The notes below the pieces were generated by a model. It was not told the DNA's origin and made no database searches. It was given only the letters and a program-made list of their open reading frames with translations. From NCBI RefSeq assembly GCF_013702265.1, contig NZ_CP059348.1, forward strand, positions 3,286,001 through 3,350,000: DNA of 64,000 nt, in the 5' to 3' direction. Position numbers and translations under genes: made by a program. The number at the start of each line of letters is the position of its first letter. The stretch's first letter is position 1. The stretch comes from Providencia rettgeri. Lineage in GTDB: Bacteria; Pseudomonadota; Gammaproteobacteria; Enterobacterales; Enterobacteriaceae. Of the stretch, positions 40,619-48,571 are shown piece by piece.

Positions 40619-41512
40619 ATGCAAAAAAATCTCAAGCAAATTACCAGCTTTCTTCAAGTTGTCGATTCTGGTTCATTTACCAAAGCCGCAGAAGTCTTAG
40701 AGCTAAGTCGTTCGATGGTCAGTATTGATGTTAAACAGCTCGAAAAAAACTTAAATGTCAGCTTATTGGTGCGAAATACCCGCAATATTGCGCTCACTGA
40801 GGTGGGAAAATATTTCTACGATGATTTTAAACGGATTCAATTACAGATAGAGGAAGCCTTTGAGAGAAGTCAAAATTTAGCAACCAACATAACTGGCACA
40901 TTACGTTTCTCTTCAACCAATGAATTTGGCCAGCGTTACATTTTGCCTTTGCTCCCAGCATTTTGCCGGCAATACCCTCAACTGCGCCTACAATATAGCT
41001 TTAACTCTTCTTTTGATGATTTATTAGCTGAAAAGCTCGATATTGCAATTCGATTAGGGAATTTAAAAAACTCTTCATTAAAATCCCGTAAGCTCGGAGA
41101 ATATGTAATTTATTTGGTCGCCACACCCCAGTTTGCCAATCAATACTCCATTAGAAATATCGAGGATTTGGCGCATATTCCGTGGGTCACACATTCGCTA
41201 CTGAATTTGCAAGATAGCCAATATATTCTGCAGAACCGCCACGGCGAAAAGTTTGGTTTGCCCTTATTAAACAGCCAGTATGAATCCAACTCCGCAGAGA
41301 CTATCCGTCAACTGGCACTCGCTTCATTAGGTGCCGCGATTTGCCCCGCATGGCTGATTGAAGAGGATTTAAAAACGCACCGATTAGTGCGCTTGTTACC
41401 TGAATTCGAGCTACCGAAACAAAACATTCAATTGCTCTATCCCAATACCCAAACTCTACCCGCCAAGACACGGGCATTTATTGAATTTCTGGTGGGGAAA
41501 TTAAAAGGATAA
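40619..41512 (+). CDS. LysR-family transcriptional regulator
   Basis: 297 residues. N-terminal winged helix-turn-helix: FLQVVDSGSFTKAAEVLELSRSMVSIDVKQLEKNL, with the usual LysR sequence around it; then a linker helix and a periplasmic-binding-protein-like effector domain from about 90 (TGTLRFSSTNEFGQRYILPLLPAF ... LDIAIRLGNL ... LGAAICPAWLIEEDL). It resembles the AaeR/DmlR-like group in which one repressor or activator regulates a divergent transporter operon. The effector is unknown. Its stop codon directly abuts that of the convergent Abi-like gene. Confidence 0.88.
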   Translation: MQKNLKQITSFLQVVDSGSFTKAAEVLELSRSMVSIDVKQLEKNLNVSLLVRNTRNIALTEVGKYFYDDFKRIQLQIEEAFERSQNLATNITGTLRFSSTNEFGQRYILPLLPAFCRQYPQLRLQYSFNSSFDDLLAEKLDIAIRLGNLKNSSLKSRKLGEYVIYLVATPQFANQYSIRNIEDLAHIPWVTHSLLNLQDSQYILQNRHGEKFGLPLLNSQYESNSAETIRQLALASLGAAICPAWLIEEDLKTHRLVRLLPEFELPKQNIQLLYPNTQTLPAKTRAFIEFLVGKLKG

Positions 41513-42562
41513 TTAATATCTACGATGAGATTTAGAAATGACACCTATAATTTCATCTATTCTTTTGACTAAAATAAATTGAGATTTTGATTTTTTAAAA
41601 ATCATAGCTGTTTTACTAAAACTCTCTTCATGCCCACATTCATGATAATTATAATTTAAACTCAATTCCTTGCAGATATTTTTAAATTTATAGTCAGTTA
41701 AATCTATAGCGATACTTTTTCCATCAATATCGATTAAATTTATTATAAAAGTAAAAATATCCTTATGTTCTAGAACTGATAAAACTTTACCTTCTTTGTT
41801 CTTCACTAAAATAAATCTTGCTTTAGGTATTTCTGATAAAAATATATTCTCATTTATTTCAATAAAGTCATTATCACATCGTTCACTAAAATGTGGTCTA
41901 GACTCACCGGTCGGGCTAGGTGATGTACGCAGCATTTCATTCACAGTGGAATAGTGCTTAACCCATCTACTTGTTTCTAGAGAGATCCAATTAATAACGT
42001 CAATTACTTGAGAGTGTAATGTTGAAATATCTAAATCATGAATAGGCTCATAGTGAGCAATTCTATTTCTAAGCTTATTAATATTTTTAATTATCTTTTG
42101 AAATTCTTTTCTTGTTGTTAAGTGATGAGGCATTAATATTTTCATGTTTTTCTGCCAAAACACTCTATCATATTCTGCTCTAAATAAATTAGACCAAAAA
42201 TCGAAAGATAATTCAGCAATGACATTTTCAGTATGCTTCATATCACACCGTCTAAATGCGGTATCAAGACTATTTAAACTTTCCGATGTTAGATTAGAAC
42301 GAAACGCCTGTTGATTAGCCCAATCATCGCCATATGTAATTTTAAATATTCTATTAATTCGATTTCTTAATGACACCTCTAACATATGCAATGGAAATAA
42401 AAAGGCTTTAGAAATTCTGGCATTATATAAATATAAATTAAATGCATATATTTCATTAAAGCCCGCTTTCTTTAAATAAGCCGAAAATCTATTATCCGAA
42501 ATATTTTCTTTTATTGTATTTATATTACTATCATAAATATAAGTGACTTGACTTTCCGCCAT
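41513..42562 (-). CDS. Abi-like HEPN protein with a CBS-like C-terminal region (candidate phage defence)
   Basis: 349 residues, no named homologue recognised. The N-terminal two thirds resemble the Abi-like (Abi_2/AbiD) family: the segment LHMLEVSLRNRINRIF at 58-73 and, at 165-170, RNRIAH, the RxxxxH active-site motif of HEPN ribonucleases. From about 233 the protein changes character: two similar segments, ARFILVKNKEGKVLSVLEHKD (248-268) and SQFILVKRIDEIIGVIS (327-343), look like the second halves of paired CBS domains, which bind adenine nucleotides. The gene is much AT-richer than its neighbours, has its own AGAGGG ribosome-binding site, and stands alone. Defence role and nucleotide control are inferences. 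Confidence 0.7.
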   Translation of the reverse strand: MAESQVTYIYDSNINTIKENISDNRFSAYLKKAGFNEIYAFNLYLYNARISKAFLFPLHMLEVSLRNRINRIFKITYGDDWANQQAFRSNLTSESLNSLDTAFRRCDMKHTENVIAELSFDFWSNLFRAEYDRVFWQKNMKILMPHHLTTRKEFQKIIKNINKLRNRIAHYEPIHDLDISTLHSQVIDVINWISLETSRWVKHYSTVNEMLRTSPSPTGESRPHFSERCDNDFIEINENIFLSEIPKARFILVKNKEGKVLSVLEHKDIFTFIINLIDIDGKSIAIDLTDYKFKNICKELSLNYNYHECGHEESFSKTAMIFKKSKSQFILVKRIDEIIGVISKSHRRY

Positions 42563-42638
42563 ATCCCTCTAGAATCCCTATCAGAGCAGTTGATGTGGTC
42601 CCTCTGTAAAACATGCACCCTCAACAATCTATTTAGAG

Positions 42639-42669
42639 CCCCGAGATAGGCATATTGTCCCTCTCGGGG
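42639..42669. other. GC-rich hairpin between the Abi-like gene and the ABC operon
   Basis: CCCCGAGA / TCTCGGGG with a 15 nt loop. It lies about 70 bp downstream of the end of the long hydrogenase-ABC operon, but no T run follows on the minus strand, so termination is not assured. Confidence 0.4.
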
Positions 42670-42736
42670 TTTCGCATTTCTAGGGCATCATAACCTTTTT
42701 AAAATAAACCAATCAATATCGAAACCACTAATACCG

Positions 42737-43333
42737 CTATTGTGGAGCCACCGCCCACACCTTGGTACAAACCTTCTCCAGCAGCGCTTTATTGTGGCTA
42801 AAAATAATCATCGCGAGGGGGCGTTGCTGTGAAATACGGATCAAATGCTGCCACACTTCCTTTTGAAGATGGGCATCTAATTGAGCCGTGATTTCATCGG
42901 CGATCAACACTTTAGTACGAGGATCGAGAGCACGAAGTAAAGCTACCCGCGCCAGTTCTCCGCCCGATAACTCGCTGGGGCGTCGCTCTAACCATTGCGG
43001 TTTAATAGAAAGGTAATCTAACCATTGGGCATCCGGTTCCCACGCATCACGAACACTGGAACCTACGGTACGATAAGGATTAAAGCTTTTTTCTGGGTGC
43101 TGCGGGACTAGCTGAATAGGGCAATAACCGCGATGAGGAACAGGTTCACCATTCAATAAAACTTGCCCATCAGTGGGCTTTTGCCACTGCCCAAGCACAC
43201 GTCCTAGCGTCGTTTTCCCAAATCCACTGGGAGCGGAAATCCCCAGTCGCTCATTGTCTGCCAATGACAAATTCAGGTTATCCCACAGTACCCTACCCGC
43301 TTGCTCAATACGCAGATTTTGAATCTCTAGCAT
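42737..43333 (-). CDS. ABC transporter ATP-binding protein, peptide/nickel type (NikE-like)
   Basis: 198-residue nucleotide-binding subunit. Walker A APSGFGKT near 36-43, Q-loop in QLVPQHPEKSFNP, ABC signature LSGGELAR, Walker B VLIADEIT and switch His in IIFSHNK. It is shorter than E. coli NikE (about 268 residues): the C-terminal solute-specific extension of the Opp/Nik family is missing. The ATG at 43333 is chosen because GGAGG stands 8 bp upstream inside the end of the preceding gene; the frame is open to 43351. Last gene of the five-gene importer block. Linkage to hydrogenase maturation genes suggests nickel uptake. Confidence 0.85.
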   Translation of the reverse strand: MLEIQNLRIEQAGRVLWDNLNLSLADNERLGISAPSGFGKTTLGRVLGQWQKPTDGQVLLNGEPVPHRGYCPIQLVPQHPEKSFNPYRTVGSSVRDAWEPDAQWLDYLSIKPQWLERRPSELSGGELARVALLRALDPRTKVLIADEITAQLDAHLQKEVWQHLIRISQQRPLAMIIFSHNKALLEKVCTKVWAVAPQ

Positions 43334-43337
43334 CTGG

Positions 43338-44123
43338 CTACCTCCACTCATCCAACATCATAAATTGATGTTCAGGCAAGGCATTCCATAGCGATTGGAT
43401 CCATTGCCCACCACCACCTTGTTTGAGTTTTTGGCTACTCAGTACTTCTTCAAGCGCACCATTACGCAGTAGTGCCACGCGATCGGCGAAACGCACTGCC
43501 ATAGAAAGGTCATGGGTTACCCATAACACACCGCGACCATCGCGACACAGGGATTTAATATTATCGAGCAATTGCATCGCATGCTCATCATCCAGCCATG
43601 AAGAGATCTCATCAGCGAGAATATATTCCGCGCGAGAAAGCGTGGCGCTGCTCGCCAGTACCCTTTTAGCCATTCCCCCTGATAGCTGGCTTGGGTAGTG
43701 ATTCACAAGGCTCGATTGCAAACTGTACTCTTGTAGGTGTCGTGCGACATCGTGCATTTTTATATGCTTCCCGCTAAGTACCGCGGCGCGTTCTAGCTGA
43801 GGGCCAATCTGAATTAATGGATTTAACGCGCTCACACCTTGAGGCACGTAACACAACGAATTCCCGCGATACTGGGATTTGGTTTTCTCTGTCAGGGCTT
43901 GACCATTCAGTTCGATATTCCCTTTACAGCGCATATTGTCTGGCAATAATCCTAATGCGCTTTGTAGCAATAAGCTTTTACCTTCACCACTACCGCCAAT
44001 CAGCGCCACCATTTCACCAGGTTGAATATCTAGCGAAATATCTTGCAGTAATGGAGACCATTGCTTTTTACCCAACCAACGATATTGCGCCACATCAATG
44101 GTCAGATTTTCAAATTTCAGCAT
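43338..44123 (-). CDS. ABC transporter ATP-binding protein, peptide/nickel type (NikD-like)
   Basis: 261 residues. Walker A GGSGEGKS, Q-loop YVPQGVSALNPLI, ABC signature LSGGMAKR, Walker B YILADEISSWLDDEH and switch His in WVTHDLSMAVRFADR. These match the DppD/NikD side of peptide/nickel importers. The ATG at 44123 lies inside the last codons of the upstream permease gene, with AAGGGGAG before it; an in-frame GTG at 44141 is less likely. Pairs with the NikE-like subunit to form the ATPase dimer at the cytoplasmic face of the inner membrane. Confidence 0.87.
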   Translation of the reverse strand: MLKFENLTIDVAQYRWLGKKQWSPLLQDISLDIQPGEMVALIGGSGEGKSLLLQSALGLLPDNMRCKGNIELNGQALTEKTKSQYRGNSLCYVPQGVSALNPLIQIGPQLERAAVLSGKHIKMHDVARHLQEYSLQSSLVNHYPSQLSGGMAKRVLASSATLSRAEYILADEISSWLDDEHAMQLLDNIKSLCRDGRGVLWVTHDLSMAVRFADRVALLRNGALEEVLSSQKLKQGGGGQWIQSLWNALPEHQFMMLDEWR

Positions 44124-44929
44124 GTTGCTCCCCTTAACCACAATTGTTGAGCCGATTTCGCAAATTGGTCAAATAGCAGGACTAACCCCATCAATGCCGC
44201 ACCGGGGAAAACCACCATCCACCACGCACCTGTACTCAAATAACGTAACGCTTCAGAAAGCAAAATACCCAGCGATGGCTCATGGGGTGCGAGCCCAAAC
44301 CCTAGGAAACTTAATGCCGCGCTGTGTAACACGGAATGCGGAAACATCAATAATGTTCCGACCATCCATTGAGGAAGCAGCATCGGTAAATAATGGTAGC
44401 GTAAACGCTCAAATGCGCTGTTGCCAATACGATGGGATAGCATGATGTAATCCGTTTGCTGAACCCGCAGCAGTTCAGAACGTAGAATCAGCGTTAATTT
44501 AGGCCAATGGGTTAATGCCACCGCCCAAATCACCCCCATTTTCCCGCCGCCTAGCGTAAAGCAAATCAGTACCAATAACAGTAAATGTGGTAGAGCGAGT
44601 AACGCGTCAATAATGCCGCGCACCACATAATCCATGCTTTTATTGAGCGAAGATAACCCCGCCATCACCAAGGCGATAATGCCACTGGTGATCGAAGCGG
44701 TTAAACCAATTTGTAAACTGGTGGCCAGCCCTTGAAATGTACGTTCAAATAAATCGCGCCCTAAATTGTCTGTTCCAAATAAATGCAACAATGACGGCGC
44801 TTGTCGCCTATCGAGCAAGCTCATTTCAATATCAGAAGAGAGCAGCCAAAAGGCGTAGCTACCTAATAAAATCAGGCAACTTAATGAAAGGAGTAGTTTG
44901 ATCAGAGCGCGATTCGGATTATAGGTCAT
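44117..44929 (-). CDS. ABC transporter permease, peptide/nickel type (NikC-like)
   Basis: 270 residues, about six transmembrane helices. N-terminal helix followed by the family motif HLFGTDNLGRDLFERTFQG, and the coupling-helix region LSFLGFGLAPHEPSLGILLSEALRYL, both typical of DppC/NikC permeases. Overlaps the upstream permease gene by ATGA and the downstream ATPase gene by 7 bp. Forms the channel with the NikB-like subunit. Confidence 0.88.
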   Translation of the reverse strand: MTYNPNRALIKLLLSLSCLILLGSYAFWLLSSDIEMSLLDRRQAPSLLHLFGTDNLGRDLFERTFQGLATSLQIGLTASITSGIIALVMAGLSSLNKSMDYVVRGIIDALLALPHLLLLVLICFTLGGGKMGVIWAVALTHWPKLTLILRSELLRVQQTDYIMLSHRIGNSAFERLRYHYLPMLLPQWMVGTLLMFPHSVLHSAALSFLGFGLAPHEPSLGILLSEALRYLSTGAWWMVVFPGAALMGLVLLFDQFAKSAQQLWLRGATC

Positions 44930-45894
44930 GATTCTCTTATCACTCCCTTATTCACCCGTTTTAATAGCAAATCTGCCATCGTATTACTGAAGAAAATCAG
45001 TACGGCGCAGAGCATCACAATCCCCATTAACAATGGTACATCTCCACGTAAGCCCGCATCAATAGTGGCTTGTCCTAACCCTGGGTACGCAAACACTTTC
45101 TCTGCTAATAATGCACCACTAAAAAGCTCGCCAACAGAGGCAAACTGCAAGCAAATCGCAGGTGTGATAGCGTGTTTAAGCACATGGAAGCCCATCATTG
45201 ACCAGCCTTTATCCCCTTGCGCTTGTGCATAATGAATAAACTCGCTGTTCATCACTTCAGCCACTTTTGCGCGGGTATGTAAGGCAATGGTGCCCACGCC
45301 CAACATGCCAAGGGCAATGACGGGTAAAATTAAATGCTGAATTTTTTGTGAAAATGTGGCGGTCTGTTCATCGAGGCCAATCGGCCATGCACAGCAAATT
45401 GGCGCCCATTTTAGGGAAACCGCAAACAAGGAAAGCAGCAATAAACCTATCCAAAAGACGGGAATTGAAGCGAGTAAATAACAAAATGCCGAAATGATTT
45501 TGTCAGGCCAGCGGTTTAAGTAGCGCCCTGCGACTAATCCAAGCCCAAACCCGACCACACCGGAAAATACCCACGCACTGCCGAGCAATGCGAGTGAAGG
45601 AACAATACGGTCAGAAATCACTTGTAAAACAGGGGTATTGTATAGCATCGAATACCCCAAATCCCCTTGAAGCATTTGTGAAAACCAGCGCCAGAACTGC
45701 ATCCAGAGCGGTTGATCAAGCCCCCAACGCGCCGCAATCAGCGGGTATTGCTCCGGGGGCACATGCATCAAGTCGTTACCAATATAGGCTTTGATCGGAT
45801 CAATCGGCGAGTAACTTAGCAGGATAAAAATCCCCAGCGCGGTTACCGTTAATAAGCAGATAAATCGCAATAAAAGCCCAAAGGTTGTTCGCAT
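44926..45894 (-). CDS. ABC transporter permease, peptide/nickel type (NikB-like)
   Basis: 322 residues with six transmembrane helices and the DppB/NikB signature: ARWGLDQPLWMQFWRWFSQMLQGDLGYS near the N-terminus, SIPVFWIGLLLLSLFAV, and ALHTRAKVAEVMNSEFIHYAQAQG (EAA-type coupling loop). Its start overlaps the upstream binding-protein stop (TAATG) and its stop overlaps the next permease start (ATGA), so translation is coupled through the importer block. Confidence 0.88.
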   Translation of the reverse strand: MRTTFGLLLRFICLLTVTALGIFILLSYSPIDPIKAYIGNDLMHVPPEQYPLIAARWGLDQPLWMQFWRWFSQMLQGDLGYSMLYNTPVLQVISDRIVPSLALLGSAWVFSGVVGFGLGLVAGRYLNRWPDKIISAFCYLLASIPVFWIGLLLLSLFAVSLKWAPICCAWPIGLDEQTATFSQKIQHLILPVIALGMLGVGTIALHTRAKVAEVMNSEFIHYAQAQGDKGWSMMGFHVLKHAITPAICLQFASVGELFSGALLAEKVFAYPGLGQATIDAGLRGDVPLLMGIVMLCAVLIFFSNTMADLLLKRVNKGVIRES

Positions 45895-47474
45895 TACTTA
45901 CAAGTCCACTTCCATTCATCGACGTTATTTAACACAGACCAAGAGCCGTGAATTTCAGGGGCACTTTTACCTAAATCAACGCATTGATTTGATAAGTAAA
46001 TATGCTGAACATTCATCAACCATGCCCATGCTGCATCCCCTTGGATACCAACGCCTACTTTGCCATTCCAGTCCACTTGCTGCCATAGCGGGATAGCGGC
46101 ATCTTGGTCAGGTTGGCGTAGCGCTTCTTCGATAATTTCATCCACCGCTGGGTTTTTATAGTAACCCGCATTGTAGAAGCCGACACCAGCGGCTTTGCTA
46201 CTGTAGTTATGGACTAACTCCATTGGGTCGAGGCTGCCCCAACCAAACAATGTCGGATTGGCATGCATATGCAATTCAACCGTTTCCCAACTGCCTGATT
46301 TCAAATCCATTTCAATACCGAGCGGTTTTAAGCTTGAGCGGATCGCTTGAGCTAAATCGCGACGAGTTGTGTCCCCACTGGCGTACCACAGAGTGAGTTT
46401 CGCTACTTTGCCATTTTTCTCTCTCAAACCGTCTTTATTCAGTTTCCAGCCAGCCTCTTCCAAAATGGCTTTCGCTTTGTCTAAATCTCCATCTTTGAAT
46501 GACGACTTAGGGTTATTCCAAGGTAACCCAGCGACACCGGTATAAGCAGGGACAGCAAAACCTTCAAGAACAGATTCCGCCAACAGCTTGCGATCTAATG
46601 CATAGTTAATGGCTTTACGAATAGCTACATCGGAGGTGATATCGTTACCAATTGGGTTGCCCTGAGCATCTTTTTCGCCAGCAGGTGGAATAGGGAATGA
46701 GATCCCACGGTTTTCCACGCTGTAACGCTCAATCAGCTTCATGTTAGGGACATTATTGGCATTGCTTGCCACGGCGGGAGGAATACGTACAACCTCAAGC
46801 TGAGCGCTCTGTGCAGCAGCAAATGCGGCATCTTCATCAAGGAACACAAACACCATTTTGCCGTAATCATTTTTAGGGCCGGCATAGTATGGGTTTTGCT
46901 CAACAATCAGTTGTTGACCCGGTTGGAAAGCCACTAAACGGTATGGACCAGCCCCAATCGGCTTATGCGCGTAAGTTTTTGCATCGTACTTATCCGCAGA
47001 GACAATCCCTAACGATCCCAACACATTGATAAACGTACTTTGCGGGGAGGATAACGTGATTTTCACGGTCAGCGGGTCGATTTCTTCTGCTTTCGCGAAG
47101 TTACCCATATCCACTTTACCGCCGCTCGCCGCCGCATTGTTGTAGCTGAAGACCACATCCTTTGCCGTTAACGGTGAGCCATCCGAGAATTTCAGATCCT
47201 TTTTCAAGGTCAGTATCCACTCTTTACCATCTGCATTATGCGTGTAGCTTTCGAGCATATAACTGTGCCAAGAAAGATCCGCTTTTTGCTTTAAGAGCGG
47301 GCTATGCAGGAGCAAGTAACTACCGTGGCTCCAACCCAACATTGGGTCAAAACCTTCTGTGGGTTCTGCGCCAATGGCAAGTCGTAAAGTGTGTGTCGAT
47401 GATGCGGGCTCAGCCGCTTGTGCTTGCAGGGTTAATCCCATTAAACACATGGCAACCGCTAATTTTTTAATCAT
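45894..47474 (-). CDS. Periplasmic substrate-binding protein, nickel/peptide ABC transporter (NikA-like)
   Basis: 526 residues. Sec signal peptide (MIKKLAVAM ... AQA, cut near residue 20), then a class C solute-binding fold: LRLAIGAEPTEGFDPMLGWSHGSYLL, LKFSDGSPLTAKDVVFSYN, PIGAGPYRL and AIRKAINYALDRKLLAESVL. Cluster C proteins bind oligopeptides, nickel-histidine complexes or metallophores. The position directly after hypE in a [NiFe]-hydrogenase locus makes nickel or a nickel chelate the likely cargo (inference); Proteus-type bacteria are known to carry Nik- and Ynt-type nickel importers. AGAGGG precedes the ATG. Confidence 0.85.
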   Translation of the reverse strand: MIKKLAVAMCLMGLTLQAQAAEPASSTHTLRLAIGAEPTEGFDPMLGWSHGSYLLLHSPLLKQKADLSWHSYMLESYTHNADGKEWILTLKKDLKFSDGSPLTAKDVVFSYNNAAASGGKVDMGNFAKAEEIDPLTVKITLSSPQSTFINVLGSLGIVSADKYDAKTYAHKPIGAGPYRLVAFQPGQQLIVEQNPYYAGPKNDYGKMVFVFLDEDAAFAAAQSAQLEVVRIPPAVASNANNVPNMKLIERYSVENRGISFPIPPAGEKDAQGNPIGNDITSDVAIRKAINYALDRKLLAESVLEGFAVPAYTGVAGLPWNNPKSSFKDGDLDKAKAILEEAGWKLNKDGLREKNGKVAKLTLWYASGDTTRRDLAQAIRSSLKPLGIEMDLKSGSWETVELHMHANPTLFGWGSLDPMELVHNYSSKAAGVGFYNAGYYKNPAVDEIIEEALRQPDQDAAIPLWQQVDWNGKVGVGIQGDAAWAWLMNVQHIYLSNQCVDLGKSAPEIHGSWSVLNNVDEWKWTCK

Positions 47475-47504
47475 ATATCCCTCTAATCGGTGATTTTTTC
47501 ATTT

Positions 47505-47525
47505 CGGTACCGTTTTCAGGTACCG
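47505..47525. other. Hairpin built on two KpnI-type palindromes between hypE and the binding-protein gene
   Basis: CGGTACC-N7-GGTACCG, a 7 bp stem in the 70 bp spacer between hypE and the nikA-like gene. There is no T run, so it looks more like an mRNA-stabilising or attenuating hairpin than a terminator. Confidence 0.45.
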
Positions 47526-47544
47526 TTTATTAGGGTACAAATAA

Positions 47545-48570
47545 CTAACAAATTCGAGGTAATGGCTCGCTATGTGGCAAATCTAACAGTCGGGAAGCGC
47601 CAAAAATACCCACCAGCTTCACCTGTTTATTCTCTGTCACACAACCAATGGTTTTGGCATTAACGCCTAATGGATGTTGATGTAATGCGGCTAAAACTTG
47701 CTGTTCAGCTTCAGGTTTCACCACAATCACTAATTTGCCTTCGTTGGCAAAATTAAGAGGTTCTAAGCCTAATAATTCGCACACTCCACGAACGGCGGAA
47801 GAAACGGGTAAATCCCCTTCGTTGATGGAAATACCGCAGCCACTGGCCTGCGCAAACTCATGCAAAATGGCATTCACACCACCACGAGTGGCATCACGGA
47901 GTGCACGAACACCGTCAATATCACGTAGTGGCTCAATAATCGGAGTTAAAACCGCACAATCGCTGCTGAGTTGCCCTTCTAAGCCGAGCTGTTCACGCAA
48001 GTTTAAAATGGTCGCACCATGATCGCCCAGTGTTCCACTGACAATCACTTTATCTCCCGCTTGAATTTGCTGAGCGCCCCAATGAATTTCGGTTGGGATC
48101 ACACCAATGCCCGCAGTATTGATAAACACTTTATCCGCCGCGCCACGCTGTACAACCTTGGTATCCCCTGTCACGATCTGCACTCCCGCCGCTTTAGCGG
48201 TTACCGCCATGGATTCCACAATGGTTTGCAAATCTGACAGTGGCAAACCTTCTTCAAGGATAAAACCACAAGAGAGGTATTTGGGAACAGCACCGCTAAC
48301 CGCGACGTCATTCACCGTACCGCAAACTGCCAGTTTCCCAATATTGCCACCGGGGAAAAAAATAGGGTCAATAACATAGCTATCGGTACTGAATGCTAAA
48401 CGGTCACCTAATGCGGTCATTTCTGCCAGAGAAAGGCGCGCTTGGTCTTCACGTTCATCGAGAGCTTGGTTAGCAAAAGCCTGTAAAAACAGCTGTTCAA
48501 TCAGCTGCTGCATGGCTAGGCCACCGCTACCATGAGCCATAGTAACCACATTTTTAGAATCCGAGCTCAT
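47545..48570 (-). CDS. hypE: Hydrogenase maturation protein HypE (carbamoyl dehydratase)
   Basis: Dehydrates the carbamoyl group received from HypF to a thiocyanate on its C-terminal cysteine, the source of the cyanide ligands of the NiFe site. 341 residues with the AIR-synthase-like ATP-binding fold: MAHGSGGLAMQQLI, LAFSTDSYVIDPIFFPGGNIGKLAV, GDTKVV and RDATRGGVN. It ends in the diagnostic PRIC, with the functional Cys at the very last position. GGGAGG lies before the ATG, 1 bp after the hypD stop. Confidence 0.97.
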   Translation of the reverse strand: MSSDSKNVVTMAHGSGGLAMQQLIEQLFLQAFANQALDEREDQARLSLAEMTALGDRLAFSTDSYVIDPIFFPGGNIGKLAVCGTVNDVAVSGAVPKYLSCGFILEEGLPLSDLQTIVESMAVTAKAAGVQIVTGDTKVVQRGAADKVFINTAGIGVIPTEIHWGAQQIQAGDKVIVSGTLGDHGATILNLREQLGLEGQLSSDCAVLTPIIEPLRDIDGVRALRDATRGGVNAILHEFAQASGCGISINEGDLPVSSAVRGVCELLGLEPLNFANEGKLVIVVKPEAEQQVLAALHQHPLGVNAKTIGCVTENKQVKLVGIFGASRLLDLPHSEPLPRIC

Positions 48571-48571
48571 T

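Noticed and set aside
42639-42669. Attachment site or tRNA remnant beside the Abi-like gene
   Set aside because: The hairpin does not fold as part of a tRNA, no integrase is present and no direct repeat flanks the gene.
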